Shown one piece after another: positions 54,858-63,826 of a DNA stretch of 64,000 bases. Source of the DNA: Bombella mellum. Lineage in GTDB: Bacteria > Pseudomonadota > Alphaproteobacteria > Acetobacterales > Acetobacteraceae. The position numbers were made by a program, and so were the translations under genes. The notes beneath the pieces were generated by a model. The model made no database searches. It was not told the DNA's origin and was given only the letters and a program-made list of their open reading frames with translations. The stretch's first letter is position 1, and every line of letters starts with the position of its first letter. The DNA is taken from assembly GCF_014048465.1 (NCBI RefSeq), contig NZ_PDLY01000004.1:235344-299343 (forward strand), written 5' to 3'.

Positions 54858-55681
54858 CACATCCGCTCGTTTTCCCGGGGATGGACCCGATCGCCTTCCA
54901 TCTGGGGCCGCTGGTGGTGCGATGGTATGCACTGGCCTATATCGTGGCGTTCATCATTGCCCTGCCGCTGGCCCGCAGACTTGTCCGGCTGGGGCCGAAG
55001 GTGGCCTCCAGAGTCGCCGTGGATGACTTCCTCGTCTATGCGGTGCTGGGGGTGCTGCTGGGGGGACGGCTTGGCTATGTCCTGTTTTATCGGCCGCTTT
55101 TCTTCCTGTCTCACCCTCTGGAGATTCTGGCCACCTGGAAAGGCGGCATGTCCTTTCATGGGGGAGCGGCGGGGGTCATCATCGCATTGGCCCTGTTCAC
55201 ATGGCGGCGGGGTTTGAACTTTCTGGCCTTTGCAGACAGGATCGTCGTGGTGGTGCCCATCGGGCTGGCTCTGGGGCGGTGTGCCAATTTCATCAATGGT
55301 GAACTCTGGGGGCGGCCGGTGGCCAGTGCCGTGCCGTGGGCCATGATCTTCCCCGCCGTCGGGCCGGAGCCACGGCATCCGTCCGAGCTGTATGAGGCCC
55401 TGACGGAGGGTGTCCTGCTGCTGGTCGTGATGCTGCTGGCGGTCAGCCGCCCCGCCCTGCGGGCACGGGCCGGGTTCCTGTCCGGGCTGTTCCTTCTCGG
55501 CTATGCCTGTGCCCGGGCCTTCTGCGAACTGTTCCGTCAGCCGGATGACAATATCGGTTTTCTGGCTGGGGGAATCACGATGGGGCAGCTCCTGTGCCTG
55601 CCCATGGCCCTGGCCGGGATTGGCCTGATGGTTCATGCCTTCAGCCGTCCCGCCCGGCAGACGGACTGGATTGCAGAATGA
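54854..55681 (+). CDS. lgt: Prolipoprotein diacylglyceryl transferase
   Basis: Inner-membrane enzyme that adds diacylglycerol to the lipobox cysteine of prolipoproteins. The product is polytopic, with GPLVVRWYALAYIVAF at the start, the HGGAAGVIIAL block near 103-113, and GRCANFINGELWGRP near 141-155, the Lgt signature. GTG start overlaps the hldD stop by 4 bp. pgeF overlaps its end by 4 bp (ATGA). Substrates would include the lipoprotein at 35.6 kb. Confidence 0.95.
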   Translation: MTHPLVFPGMDPIAFHLGPLVVRWYALAYIVAFIIALPLARRLVRLGPKVASRVAVDDFLVYAVLGVLLGGRLGYVLFYRPLFFLSHPLEILATWKGGMSFHGGAAGVIIALALFTWRRGLNFLAFADRIVVVVPIGLALGRCANFINGELWGRPVASAVPWAMIFPAVGPEPRHPSELYEALTEGVLLLVVMLLAVSRPALRARAGFLSGLFLLGYACARAFCELFRQPDDNIGFLAGGITMGQLLCLPMALAGIGLMVHAFSRPARQTDWIAE

Positions 55682-56466
55682 CACGACCTGTTTTCATACG
55701 ATCGCCATTGCTGCCTGTCCGGCATGGTTTCTTTACCCGGGAGGGGGGCGTGTCTGCGGCTCTCTATGGCACCCTCAATGGCGGGCTGGGGACGCAGGAC
55801 CGGCTGGACGACGTGCAGGAGAACAGGCGGCGGATGGCGGCTGCCGTGGGCGTGGAGCTGGAGCGGTTTGCTGCGCTCCGGCAGGTTCACGGGGTGGATG
55901 TGCTTGTGCTGCGTCAGGCCGGTGATGTCTGGTCCCACACGCAGGGCCATGAGGCCCTTCCGGCAGGTGATGCTCTGGTGACGGACTGCGCAGATATTGC
56001 CCTGGGCGTGGCCACGGCGGACTGTGCCCCCGTGCTGCTGTCGTCGGACGATGGCCGGGTCGTCGGTGCGGCCCATGCGGGCTGGCGTGGAGCCGTGGGA
56101 GGCGTGCTGGAAGAGACGGTCAGGCAGATGCGCCTGCTGGGGGCGGAGGGACTCCGTGCCGTGGTAGGGCCCTGCATCGGCCCTGCCTCCTATGAGGTGG
56201 GTGAGGACATGCGCCGGGCCGTTCTGGAACGGCACCCGGAGGGCGAGCGGTTTTTCGGTCCGGCGGCACGGGCCGGACATCACCAGTTTGATCTGCCCGC
56301 TTTCTGTCTGTCCCGTCTGGCAGAAGAGGGCGTCCAGGCTGAGTGGACGGGGCATGACACGCTGGCGGAGGAGCGTTTCTTCAGCCATCGCCGGGCGACG
56401 CTGCATGGTGACGGACGGACGGGCCGCCAGATCGCCGTCATTCGTGCGGGACTGGGGGCGGACTGA
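55678..56466 (+). CDS. pgeF: PgeF/YfiH-type laccase-domain protein
   Basis: 262-residue protein of the multicopper-oxidase-like YfiH family. Family members act as purine nucleoside phosphorylases or, in E. coli (PgeF), correct peptidoglycan precursors. Metal-binding motifs are RQVHGVDVLVL (about 63-73), VTDCADIALGVATADCAPVLL near 100-120, AAHAGWRGAVGGV near 130-142 and GPCIGPASYEVG near 164-175. It is coupled to lgt by an ATGA overlap. Confidence 0.9.
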   Translation: MTRPVFIRSPLLPVRHGFFTREGGVSAALYGTLNGGLGTQDRLDDVQENRRRMAAAVGVELERFAALRQVHGVDVLVLRQAGDVWSHTQGHEALPAGDALVTDCADIALGVATADCAPVLLSSDDGRVVGAAHAGWRGAVGGVLEETVRQMRLLGAEGLRAVVGPCIGPASYEVGEDMRRAVLERHPEGERFFGPAARAGHHQFDLPAFCLSRLAEEGVQAEWTGHDTLAEERFFSHRRATLHGDGRTGRQIAVIRAGLGAD

Positions 56467-56572
56467 CAAAAAAATTGTCTTTTCCGCTTTTTTCCGCTAG
56501 GGCGGAGCCAACCATCCGGCACCCCTGGAGGCCGGTTGGGCACGACAATTTCAGAACGCAGGAGCGTATAAC

Positions 56573-57187
56573 GTGGCGAAAGTAACGACACTGGAGATCT
56601 CCCAGCGCGCCAAGGCAGGTAAGGGGGCAGCGCGCGCAACACGACGTGAGGGCATGGTCCCGGGCGTGGTGTATGGTGGCAAGAAGGAGCCGGTTCTGGT
56701 CTCCATCGACCCCCGCATCATCATGAAGGAGCTGCACCGTGGTGCCTGGCAGTCCCGCCTGTACCAGTTCAGCATCGGTGGTGAGCAGGTCCATGCCCTG
56801 ATCCGTGACATCCAGTTCCATCCGGTGTCCGATGCGCCGATCCATATCGACTTCCTGCGTCTGGTTCCTGGCCAGAGCGTGCATGTTCAGGTGGGCATCA
56901 CCTTCACGGGTGAGGATGAGGCTCCGGGCATCAAGCGTGGCGGCGTGCTGAACATTGCCCGTCACTCCGTTGACGTGGAAGTTCCGGTCGAGAACATCCC
57001 TGAGCACTTCACGGTTGACCTCAGCAAGCTGGACATCAACGACAACGTGCGTTGGGACGACCTCCAGGGGACGGAGCACTCCACACCGACCCTGCATATC
57101 CCCAACTTCGTGATTGCCTCCATCGCTCCGCCGACGGTTGACGAGGAGCCGGAAGAGGCTTCTGAGGAAGCAGCTGAAGCCAAGTAA
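56573..57187 (+). CDS. rplY: 50S ribosomal protein L25/general stress protein Ctc
   Basis: 204-residue long form of L25, binding 5S rRNA. The N-terminal L25 domain (about 1-95) has [24 protein letters not shown] and [21 protein letters not shown]. The C-terminal TL5/CTC domain follows, and the protein ends in an acidic Glu/Ala tail. The start is GTG 56573 with CAGGAG upstream. Upstream 106 bp contain a T-rich stretch (TTGTCT followed by CGCTAG) that may be the promoter. pth starts 14 bp downstream, the usual rplY-pth pair. Confidence 0.95.
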   Translation: MAKVTTLEISQRAKAGKGAARATRREGMVPGVVYGGKKEPVLVSIDPRIIMKELHRGAWQSRLYQFSIGGEQVHALIRDIQFHPVSDAPIHIDFLRLVPGQSVHVQVGITFTGEDEAPGIKRGGVLNIARHSVDVEVPVENIPEHFTVDLSKLDINDNVRWDDLQGTEHSTPTLHIPNFVIASIAPPTVDEEPEEASEEAAEAK

Positions 57188-57201
57188 GGGGTATTGCGGT
57201 T

Positions 57202-57771
57202 GTGAAGCTCTGGGTCGGACTCGGCAATCCGGGTGTATCAATGAGCCGCAACCGGCATAACATCGGCTTCATGGCGGTCGATACGATCGCCACGCGCCAC
57301 GGGTTCGCCCCGTGGCGCAGGCGTTTCCGTGGGGAAACGGCGGAAGGCATGGTCGGGCGGCAGAAGATTCTTCTGCTCAAGCCTCTGACCTACATGAACC
57401 TGTCTGGTGACAGCGTGCAGCAGGCAGCACGTTTCTATAAAATCCCACAGGATGAGATTACCGTCTTTCACGATGAGCTGGACTTGGCCTTTGGAAAGAT
57501 GCGGGTCAAGCGGGGCGGGGGAGCGGCCGGGCATAATGGCCTGCGCTCCATGGACAAGGCCCTGCCCGGCCCTGATTACTGGCGTGTGCGGCTGGGGATC
57601 GGCCATCCGGGCAGCCGGGAAAAGGTGCATGGCCATGTGCTGGGGGATTTCTCCAGCACGGAAAGGCCGGAGCTGGAGCTGTGGCTGGATGGCATGGCCG
57701 ATGCCACGCCACTTCTGGCGCAGGGTGAGCATGAGGCTTTCATGACGAAAACGGCCTTGCGGCGGAACTGA
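57202..57771 (+). CDS. pth: Peptidyl-tRNA hydrolase
   Basis: Releases tRNA from stalled peptidyl-tRNA. Catalytic elements are WVGLGNPG (Asn9) and MSRNRHNIGFMAVD (His19 region), then LLLKPLTYMNLSGDSVQ near 57-73 and the Asp of VFHDELDLAFGK near 93. The GTG start at 57202 gives 189 residues, the standard size. It pairs with rplY upstream and ychF downstream, a common gene order. Confidence 0.95.
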   Translation: MKLWVGLGNPGVSMSRNRHNIGFMAVDTIATRHGFAPWRRRFRGETAEGMVGRQKILLLKPLTYMNLSGDSVQQAARFYKIPQDEITVFHDELDLAFGKMRVKRGGGAAGHNGLRSMDKALPGPDYWRVRLGIGHPGSREKVHGHVLGDFSSTERPELELWLDGMADATPLLAQGEHEAFMTKTALRRN

Positions 57772-57846
57772 AAACAGAGAATCTAACAGGCCTGCGGTGG
57801 CGAGAGATGAGCCGGACCGGCAGGGCACAGAAAGGGGAGAGAGCGA

Positions 57847-58941
57847 ATGGGGTTCAACTGCGGGATCGTCGGCCTCCCCAATGTCGGCAAATCCACCCTG
57901 TTCAATGCGCTGACACAGACAGCGTCGGCACAGTCTGCCAATTATCCATTCTGCACCATCGAGCCGAACACGGGGCGGGTGGCCGTGCCGGATGAACGGC
58001 TGGAGGTTCTGGCCAAGGCTGGCAATTCCCAGCGCATCGTGCCGACAAGCCTCGAGTTCGTGGATATTGCCGGGCTGGTCCGTGGGGCTTCCAAGGGGGA
58101 AGGGCTGGGCAACCAGTTCCTCGCCAACATCCGTGAGGTGGATGCCATCATCCACGTCCTGCGCTGCTTTGATGATGATGACATCACCCATGTCGAGGGG
58201 GGCGTGGACCCCGTGCGGGATGCGGACATCATCGAGACGGAACTGATGCTGGCCGATCTGGACAGTCTGGAACGCCGCAAGGTCGGGCTGGAAAAGCGTG
58301 CCCGTGGCAATGACCGTGAGGCCAAGGAACAGCTGGAACTCATGGAGCCGCTGCTGGCCGCCCTGCGTGAGGGCAAACCGGCCCGCACGGCCGTTCCTGA
58401 TGGGAAAGAAGTGGAGGCTGCCCGCCTCCAGCTGATGACGACCAAACCCGTCCTTTATGTCTGCAATGTGGAAGAATCGGCCGCCTCGACCGGCAACGCC
58501 TATTCCGAGCAGGTGCGGAAGCGGGCCGAGGCGGAAGGTGCCGGGGCTGTCATCGTGTCTGCGGCCATCGAGGCGGAGGTCAGCCAGCTTGAGGCTGAAG
58601 AGCGGACCGAATTTCTGGATGGTCTCGGCCTGAAGGACAGCGGTCTGGACCGTGTGATTGCTGCTGGCTATCGCCTTCTGGGCCTTCAGACCTACTTCAC
58701 GGTAGGGCCGAAGGAGACCCGGGCCTGGACGATCACGGCTGGCACGAAGGCCCCGCAGGCGGCCGCCGTCATCCATAATGATTTCGAGCGTGGCTTCATC
58801 GCCTGCGAGACCATCGCCTATGATGATTACGTCACCTACAAGGGTGAGGCGGGTGCCCGTGAGGCAGGTAAGCTGCGTGTCGAGGGCAAGAATTACGTCG
58901 TGCAGGATGGTGACGTTCTGTTGTTCCGTTTTAACGTGTAA
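57847..58941 (+). CDS. ychF: Ribosome-binding ATPase YchF
   Basis: Obg-family ATPase that binds ribosomes and is linked to oxidative stress responses. The G1 loop is GIVGLPNVGKSTLFNALTQ (about 6-24); G3 is VDIAGLVRGASKGEGLGNQFL near 72-92, also diagnostic. The protein finishes with the TGS domain (FFTVGPKETRAWTITAGTKAP, then EGKNYVVQDGDVLLFRFNV). At 364 residues it is full length. GGGGAGAG lies before the ATG. Confidence 0.96.
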   Translation: MGFNCGIVGLPNVGKSTLFNALTQTASAQSANYPFCTIEPNTGRVAVPDERLEVLAKAGNSQRIVPTSLEFVDIAGLVRGASKGEGLGNQFLANIREVDAIIHVLRCFDDDDITHVEGGVDPVRDADIIETELMLADLDSLERRKVGLEKRARGNDREAKEQLELMEPLLAALREGKPARTAVPDGKEVEAARLQLMTTKPVLYVCNVEESAASTGNAYSEQVRKRAEAEGAGAVIVSAAIEAEVSQLEAEERTEFLDGLGLKDSGLDRVIAAGYRLLGLQTYFTVGPKETRAWTITAGTKAPQAAAVIHNDFERGFIACETIAYDDYVTYKGEAGAREAGKLRVEGKNYVVQDGDVLLFRFNV

Positions 58942-58950
58942 GACAGCCTC

Positions 58951-59619
58951 ATGAAGGGGCCTCGTCCCGGAAGGCTCCCGGCGACTCCGCTGGGGGCTGC
59001 CGCATCCCGTTTCGGTGATGGCCGCCGGATGCGCATCGGCCTGCTGGGGGGGTCGTTCAATCCGGCGCATGAGGGGCACATCCAGCTGGCCCGCAAGGCT
59101 CTGGCAAGCCTGAGGCTGGATCAGGTCTGGCTGATGGTGTCGCCGGGGAATCCGCTAAAATCCCGCAAGGGAATGGCACCGTTCTCCCGGCGGCTGGCAA
59201 CGGCACAGGCTTTGGCAGATGGACGGCGTATCATTGCTACGGACATAGAGCAGAAGCTGGGTCAGCGTTACACGGTCCGGACCGTGGCCATGCTCCGGCA
59301 GCGTTTCCCGCAGTGCCGTTTTGTCTGGCTCATGGGGGCGGACGGACTGGCCCAGTTTTCCCGCTGGCGGTCATGGCGGCGGCTGGCACGGATGGTGCCC
59401 ATCGCCGTCCTGCCCCGGCCGGGAAGCGTCATACCGGCCCTTCGGGGGCGTGCCAGTTCCGTCCTGCGGCATCATCGTCGTGATGGAAGGGCGGCGTCTC
59501 TTCTGCTAGAGAAAAGAGGTGGGCCGGGCTGGACATTCCTTTCGGCACCTCAGAATGACATATCTTCGACCGCTTTGCGTCAAAAGGGGCTGTTCTGCCC
59601 GTCTGTCGATCAGGAGTGA
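58951..59619 (+). CDS. nadD: Nicotinate-nucleotide adenylyltransferase
   Basis: Adenylates nicotinate mononucleotide in NAD synthesis, the step before nadE (found at 48 kb here). The nucleotidyltransferase motif is GLLGGSFNPAHEGHIQLARKAL (about 30-51). The later C-terminal ISSTALR block is near residue 205-211. The first ~26 residues are extra; ATG 59029 would give a standard N-terminus (MRIGLLGGSF), but neither start has a clear ribosome-binding site. Its stop overlaps the rsfS start (GTGA). Confidence 0.9.
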   Translation: MKGPRPGRLPATPLGAAASRFGDGRRMRIGLLGGSFNPAHEGHIQLARKALASLRLDQVWLMVSPGNPLKSRKGMAPFSRRLATAQALADGRRIIATDIEQKLGQRYTVRTVAMLRQRFPQCRFVWLMGADGLAQFSRWRSWRRLARMVPIAVLPRPGSVIPALRGRASSVLRHHRRDGRAASLLLEKRGGPGWTFLSAPQNDISSTALRQKGLFCPSVDQE

Positions 59620-60026
59620 GAACCATCATCAACGCGACTGAAACCCCCGCTTCCGCCCCCCGTGATGAGGAAGGGCTGGCCCGTCTTCTCTCCGTCATCA
59701 CGGACAGTCTGGATGAAGACAAGGCCGAGAACATTGTCGTGCTGGACCTGACAGGCCGTGCCGGATTTGCCGAGCGTATGGTCATAGCCTCCGGTCTTTC
59801 CGAGCGTCAGCTGTCTGCGATGGCCCAGCATCTGGAACGCCGCCTGAAGGAAGAAAACCTCGCCCGTCCGCAGGTTGAAGGGGACCAGGGCAGTGACTGG
59901 GTTCTGATGGATGCGGGGGATGTGGTCGTCCATCTTTTCATGCCGGAAAGCCGTGAGCTTTATGCGCTGGAACGCATGTGGGGTGGTGATTTCGAGGCCG
60001 CTGCGGAAGAAATCACTGTTGAATGA
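59616..60026 (+). CDS. rsfS: Ribosomal silencing factor RsfS
   Basis: 136-residue protein that binds L14 and blocks subunit joining in stationary phase. Family blocks: LDEDKAENIVVLDLTGRAGFAERMVIASGLSERQ (in parts, about 32-65), GDQGSDWVLMDAGDVVVHLFMPESRELYALERMW near 88-121. The assumed start GTG 59616 overlaps the nadD stop, but AGGAG overlaps this GTG itself. The in-frame ATC codons at 59625 and 59628 have better spacing, so the true start codon may be unusual. It precedes rlmH by 27 bp. Confidence 0.92.
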   Translation: MRTIINATETPASAPRDEEGLARLLSVITDSLDEDKAENIVVLDLTGRAGFAERMVIASGLSERQLSAMAQHLERRLKEENLARPQVEGDQGSDWVLMDAGDVVVHLFMPESRELYALERMWGGDFEAAAEEITVE

Positions 60027-60053
60027 GGCGATGGCTGGCGTGAGGGCTTCCTG

Positions 60054-60509
60054 ATGAAGCTCATCGCCGTAGGAAAGCTGAAGGCCGGTCCGGAACGGGA
60101 ACTGCTGGACCGGTACTGCGCCCGGTTGCGCCCGAGGCTGGAGATCGTGGAAGTGGCCCAGGGCCGGGGTGCTCCTGCCGAACTGAAACGGCGGGAAGCC
60201 GATTCTCTTCTGGCCGCCTGTCCTGATAATGCGTTTCTTGTGGCGATGGATGAAGGGGGCCGTCTGCTGGACAGTCCGGCCTTTTCATCCCGATTGCAGA
60301 CATGGCAGGAGAGCGGCCGCCCTGTCTGTTTCATGATTGGGGGAGCCGAAGGGTTTGACGCCGCCATTCTTCAGCGGGCGGATGCCGTTTTTTCACTGGG
60401 GAAGCTGACATGGCCGCACATGCTGGTGCGGGTCATGCTGGCAGAACAGCTCTTCCGGGCGCAGGCCATCCAGACAGGCCATCCATATCATAAAGCCGGA
60501 CGCCCCTGA
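60054..60509 (+). CDS. rlmH: 23S rRNA (pseudouridine1915-N3)-methyltransferase
   Basis: SPOUT methyltransferase modifying helix 69 of 23S rRNA. It starts [21 protein letters not shown]. The trefoil-knot SAM site is [14 protein letters not shown] (about 101-114), followed by [23 protein letters not shown] and the C-terminal HPYHKAGRP, all diagnostic. The 151 residues are typical. It is third in the nadD-rsfS-rlmH group. Confidence 0.96.
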   Translation: MKLIAVGKLKAGPERELLDRYCARLRPRLEIVEVAQGRGAPAELKRREADSLLAACPDNAFLVAMDEGGRLLDSPAFSSRLQTWQESGRPVCFMIGGAEGFDAAILQRADAVFSLGKLTWPHMLVRVMLAEQLFRAQAIQTGHPYHKAGRP

Positions 60510-60554
60510 GGAGCGGTCCGGCTTCACGGAAATCATGTTCTGAAACGGTCGGTC

Positions 60555-61220
60555 TTACCGGAGGGATCGGCTGGGAGCTTCATCCCCGAAGAAATTGGCA
60601 TCGGCCGGAATGGAAGCTGTCTCCATGTCGCTGGCCGTCCCGTGGGCCATGACATTGTGGACTGCGTTTGAAATCGGGGCTGCCCCGTCATGACGGCTGT
60701 AGATGAAGCCATATGTCGGGTAGATGCTGCCCAGGCGGCCATCATGGGGAAGGGCTACACGGACGGCCGTCCAGTCATTGTCAGGAGAGACATCCACCAC
60801 ACGGGTGTTGCGGGTGACGCCGTTGGAAATCCAGTGGGACTGGTCAACCATGATGGTCCGGCTGTCAATCTTCTGGCTGACGACGGCCACATGACCCAGC
60901 GGCATGCGTCGTGTGCCACGGAAGCTCAGTACGGCACCAACCTCAGGCTGCTGGCCACGGGCATAGATGCCCTCTGCATTGCGCCACCAGTCACGGGCGT
61001 TGCCACGGATCTGGAAATCCGTGTTCTGGTGCACATAGGCGACACACTGGATGACGTGAGCATGGCCATAATGACGGAAATGCCTGTGCAGGAAGTGGCC
61101 GCCCTTGACCAGACGGCTGGAGTGCCGCACAGGATGCCGTGCCTCGGCCTTGGGCGCACAGAAGGCTGCCGCAGAAAGCATCAGACATGACAGAAATAAC
61201 CGTTTCCCGTTACGGCGCAT
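60555..61220 (-). CDS. Exported CHAP-domain peptidoglycan hydrolase
   Basis: 221 residues with a Sec signal peptide (MRRNGKRLFLSCLMLSAAAF, cut near AEA at 27). The CHAP amidase/endopeptidase domain covers about 55-160: catalytic Cys59 in HVIQCVAYVHQ, DWWRNAEG, and His110 in PLGHVAVVSQ. DQSHWISNG follows near residue 122. A polar tail follows the domain. GGGAAG precedes ATG 61220; the frame stays open to 61349 but that extension is not signal-like. It is probably a wall-remodelling enzyme. Confidence 0.82.
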   Translation of the reverse strand: MRRNGKRLFLSCLMLSAAAFCAPKAEARHPVRHSSRLVKGGHFLHRHFRHYGHAHVIQCVAYVHQNTDFQIRGNARDWWRNAEGIYARGQQPEVGAVLSFRGTRRMPLGHVAVVSQKIDSRTIMVDQSHWISNGVTRNTRVVDVSPDNDWTAVRVALPHDGRLGSIYPTYGFIYSRHDGAAPISNAVHNVMAHGTASDMETASIPADANFFGDEAPSRSLR

Positions 61221-61578
61221 GATATATCTTCCCATTACTGACTGACCGAAATGGACCTCACTTTTCCAATAGTCGTCGAAAACTATCAGAAGGCAGCGGC
61301 AACTGACAAGCCAAATATTGGCCATTTTTGAAGGAAGATACCTGAACAAGATTTAATATCAGGAAATATATATCATTCTGAAATATGATTTTTTCAAATG
61401 GTACATTTTTGGGGAGAGGGGCAACGTGTAAAAATAATAGCCATATGGTTAGGTAAAGGATAATGGACCATTGCATCTGTATTCAGGCAAATTGAACTAC
61501 ATTTTTATTGTGTTATCTTATATCTGATATTTTTCAGACCTCTGAAGGGGTTGCCTCGTCTGTCCGGTTTCTTGCCGG
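61221..61578. other. AT-rich intergenic region
   Basis: About 360 bp of AT-rich sequence between the divergent CHAP-hydrolase and metallo-beta-lactamase genes. It probably holds both promoters. A minus-strand frame of 72 codons at 61258-61476 encodes a hydrophobic N-terminus (IILYLTIWLLFLHVA), but base composition alone could explain it and it has no recognised family. Confidence 0.5.
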
Positions 61579-61635
61579 ATGGAGAGGGGAATTGTAAATC
61601 AATTCTTTACCGTCACTATGAATGTGGATGCCGCC

Positions 61636-62283
61636 ATGAAACTGACCCTCCGGAAAGTAACAGTCACACCGATTCGGCAGAACTGCATGATTCTGTCCGA
61701 TCAGTCCGGGCGGGCTGTGGTCGTCGATCCCGGCGGTGAAAGTCCACGGCTTGCTCATGAGACGGGCGGACTGCACGTGGAGGCCATCCTGCTGACACAT
61801 GGTCATCTGGATCATGCCGGTGGAGCGGCCGACCTCAAGGCGTTGCTGACGGCACGGCAGGAGGGGGAGGTGCCCGTCATCGGGCCGCTCAGGGATGACC
61901 TGTTTCTTCTGGAACGGATTGAGGCGCAGGCGGCCTCGCTAGGTCTCAGCGGCATGAAGAGTGTCATGCCGGACCGTTTTCTTGAGGATGGGGATGTCCT
62001 GCCCCTGCTGGGGCACGACATCGAGGTGGCCCATGTGCCCGGCCATACGCCGGGGCATGTGGTGTTCATTTTGAAAAAGGCGGGGGTCGTCATTGCAGGC
62101 GACACGCTGTTCCGTGGGACGGTGGGGCGGACTGATTTCCCCTATGGCAATGAAAGGCAGCTGCTGGATGGCATCAGGGAGCGGCTGTTCACTCTGCCAG
62201 ACGAGATGGTGGTGTTGCCAGGGCACGGTCTTCCCACCACCATAGGGGAAGAACGCCGGTGCAATCCGGCCTTCCAGCGTTGA
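61636..62283 (+). CDS. Metallo-beta-lactamase fold hydrolase (YcbL/glyoxalase II-like)
   Basis: 215-residue predicted metal-dependent hydrolase. The metal motif is LLTHGHLDHAGG (His55, His57, Asp59, His60), then HVPGHTPGHVVF near 138-149 and AGDTLFRGTVGRTDFP near 156-171, giving the full set of ligands. C-terminal LPGHGLPTTIGEER matches the YcbL-type glyoxalase II branch. Thioesterase activity on S-lactoylglutathione is plausible, not proven. The start is unsure; ATGs at 61579, 61618 and 61636 are in frame, and 61636 fits the family N-terminus best. Confidence 0.85.
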   Translation: MKLTLRKVTVTPIRQNCMILSDQSGRAVVVDPGGESPRLAHETGGLHVEAILLTHGHLDHAGGAADLKALLTARQEGEVPVIGPLRDDLFLLERIEAQAASLGLSGMKSVMPDRFLEDGDVLPLLGHDIEVAHVPGHTPGHVVFILKKAGVVIAGDTLFRGTVGRTDFPYGNERQLLDGIRERLFTLPDEMVVLPGHGLPTTIGEERRCNPAFQR

Positions 62284-62301
62284 TCGGGATGGAGAGGAAA
62301 C

Positions 62302-62805
62302 ATGAAGACAGTCTGTCGGTGGGGTCTGCTTGTAGGGTTCGTGCTGGTGGGTGGGCTTTCCGGGGCCGGTCCCGCCCGGGCCGAGACGGCGATAACGGAG
62401 GCGCAGCCGCCATTGCCGGAAGTCCCGCTGACCATCACTGACCAGTCCGGGCATGATCATGTTTTCACGGTCGAGCTGGCCAGGACGCAGCACCAGCAGG
62501 AAGTGGGCGAGATGTTCCGGAAGGAGATCGCTCCGGATCACGGCATGCTGTTTGTCTGGCCTGCCTCGCAGGACTCCGCCATGTGGATGCGGAACACGTT
62601 CGTGTCACTGGATATGGTGTTCATCGATGGTCAGAATCGCATCCATGCCATTGAAGAGCACACGATTCCCCTGAGTGAGGGCATCATCAGCAGTCATGGG
62701 CCGGTCCGGGCCGTGCTGGAGGTTCCCGCCGGCACAACGGAACGGCTGGGGCTGGTCGTGGGCGACAGGGTCATGTCCAGTGCCCTGTCAGATGGGGCAC
62801 ACTGA
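62302..62805 (+). CDS. DUF192 family exported protein
   Basis: 167 residues: Sec signal peptide (WGLLVGFVLVGGLSGAGPARA, cut near 27) and a DUF192 domain from about 45 to the end. Conserved blocks are LARTQHQQEVGEMFRKEIAPDHGMLF (in parts), MWMRNTFVSLDMVFID near 92-107 and VLEVPAGTTERLGLVVGD near 138-155. Function is unknown. It is 18 bp after the hydrolase gene and its stop is immediately followed by the TTG start of the epimerase gene, so the three form an operon. Confidence 0.87.
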   Translation: MKTVCRWGLLVGFVLVGGLSGAGPARAETAITEAQPPLPEVPLTITDQSGHDHVFTVELARTQHQQEVGEMFRKEIAPDHGMLFVWPASQDSAMWMRNTFVSLDMVFIDGQNRIHAIEEHTIPLSEGIISSHGPVRAVLEVPAGTTERLGLVVGDRVMSSALSDGAH

Positions 62806-63768
62806 TTGCCCCGGGCAGTTTTCATAACCGGGGCTGCGGGGTTTATCGGGTCTCATGTGGCCCGTGCCTTTCTGGATTCGGGCTGGAAGGTGGTTGGCCT
62901 CGACAGCGAGCAGGCGGCTCCGGAGCTGTCCTCCCGGCGGCTGGCTCTCCTACGGGGGAGGCTGGGTTTCCATTATGTCCGGGGGAACGTGGGTGACCGG
63001 CCGTTGCTGGATCGGCTGTTCGCAGAACATCCCGACATGGAGACGGTCCTGCATCTCGCTGCACGGGCGGGGGTGCGTCAGTCACGTCTGACGCCTCATG
63101 CCTACATAACGGACAACATAGCCGGGCACGTTACCTTGCTGGAGGCCTGTCGGTCTCTGCCGCAACTGAGACAGATTCTTTATGCCTCGTCATCTGCCGT
63201 GTATGGCCCGTCAGCTCCGCTTCCTTTTTCGGAATCCGTTCCCGTTGGTGGTCAGGCCTCCTTCTATGCCACGACCAAGCGGATGAACGAGCTGACGGCG
63301 CAGACCTATGCCCATCTCTATGGTTTTGCACAGACGGGGCTGCGTTTCTTTACGGTATATGGACCGTGGGGGCGGCCTGACATGGCCTGTCATGGCTTTG
63401 CCAGAGCCATATGGGACGGAAAGCCCATCACCCTGTGGGATGCTGACGGGCTGGCAAGGGATTTCACCTATATTGATGATGTGGTCAGTGCCATTCTCAT
63501 GCTGGCTGAAGTTCCGGCGGGGGTGGGTGAAAACCGCATTTTCAACGTAGGGTATGGAAAGCCCCGTTCTGTCGGTGATCTCGTGCGCTGTCTGGAAAGG
63601 TCGCTGGGAAAGACGGCACGCATACGGAAGGCTGCCAAACCGGCGGAAGACATGCTGAAGACATGGGCTGATACGACAGCCTTGCGGAAGATGATTGCCT
63701 GGCAGCCTGAGACTGATCTGGAAGAAGGGGTCCGGCGGTTTGCGGACTGGTTTCTCACTGGTGATTAA
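62806..63768 (+). CDS. NAD-dependent epimerase (UDP-glucuronate 4-epimerase type)
   Basis: 320-residue SDR. The NAD motif is ITGAAGFIGSHVARAF (7-22). HLAARAGVRQSRLTPHAYITDN near 84-105, SSSAVYG, and a catalytic SFYATTKRMNEL near 148-159 (Tyr/Lys) follow. RFFTVYGPWGRPDMA near 178-192 is typical of UDP-glucuronate 4-epimerases, which supply UDP-galacturonate for surface polysaccharides. The start is a TTG directly after the DUF192 stop, with GGGG about ten bases upstream. An alternative UDP-sugar substrate is possible. Confidence 0.88.
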   Translation: MPRAVFITGAAGFIGSHVARAFLDSGWKVVGLDSEQAAPELSSRRLALLRGRLGFHYVRGNVGDRPLLDRLFAEHPDMETVLHLAARAGVRQSRLTPHAYITDNIAGHVTLLEACRSLPQLRQILYASSSAVYGPSAPLPFSESVPVGGQASFYATTKRMNELTAQTYAHLYGFAQTGLRFFTVYGPWGRPDMACHGFARAIWDGKPITLWDADGLARDFTYIDDVVSAILMLAEVPAGVGENRIFNVGYGKPRSVGDLVRCLERSLGKTARIRKAAKPAEDMLKTWADTTALRKMIAWQPETDLEEGVRRFADWFLTGD

Positions 63769-63797
63769 AGTTTTTTGAAATTTTTCATTTTTTGGGG

Positions 63798-63826
63798 TTG
63801 TGTGGTCAGGGGGATCTGCGTATAAG
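63798..63826 (+). promoter_or_regulatory. Probable rRNA operon promoter
   Basis: TTGTGT at 63798-63803 and TATAAG at 63821-63826 are 17 bp apart, in a T-rich context upstream and with CCCATTCACCGGCGGCGCTGG after the start region. The TATAAG-CC and GGCGGC arrangement is what I expect for alphaproteobacterial rRNA promoters. Confidence 0.6.

Noticed and set aside
57238..59079. A 613-codon minus-strand frame opposite pth and ychF
   Set aside because: Both plus-strand genes are well conserved; the antisense product has no family match by eye.
61258..61476. A 72-codon hydrophobic frame in the AT-rich gap
   Set aside because: AT-rich DNA readily gives Ile/Leu/Phe-rich frames; no ribosome-binding site or family support was found.
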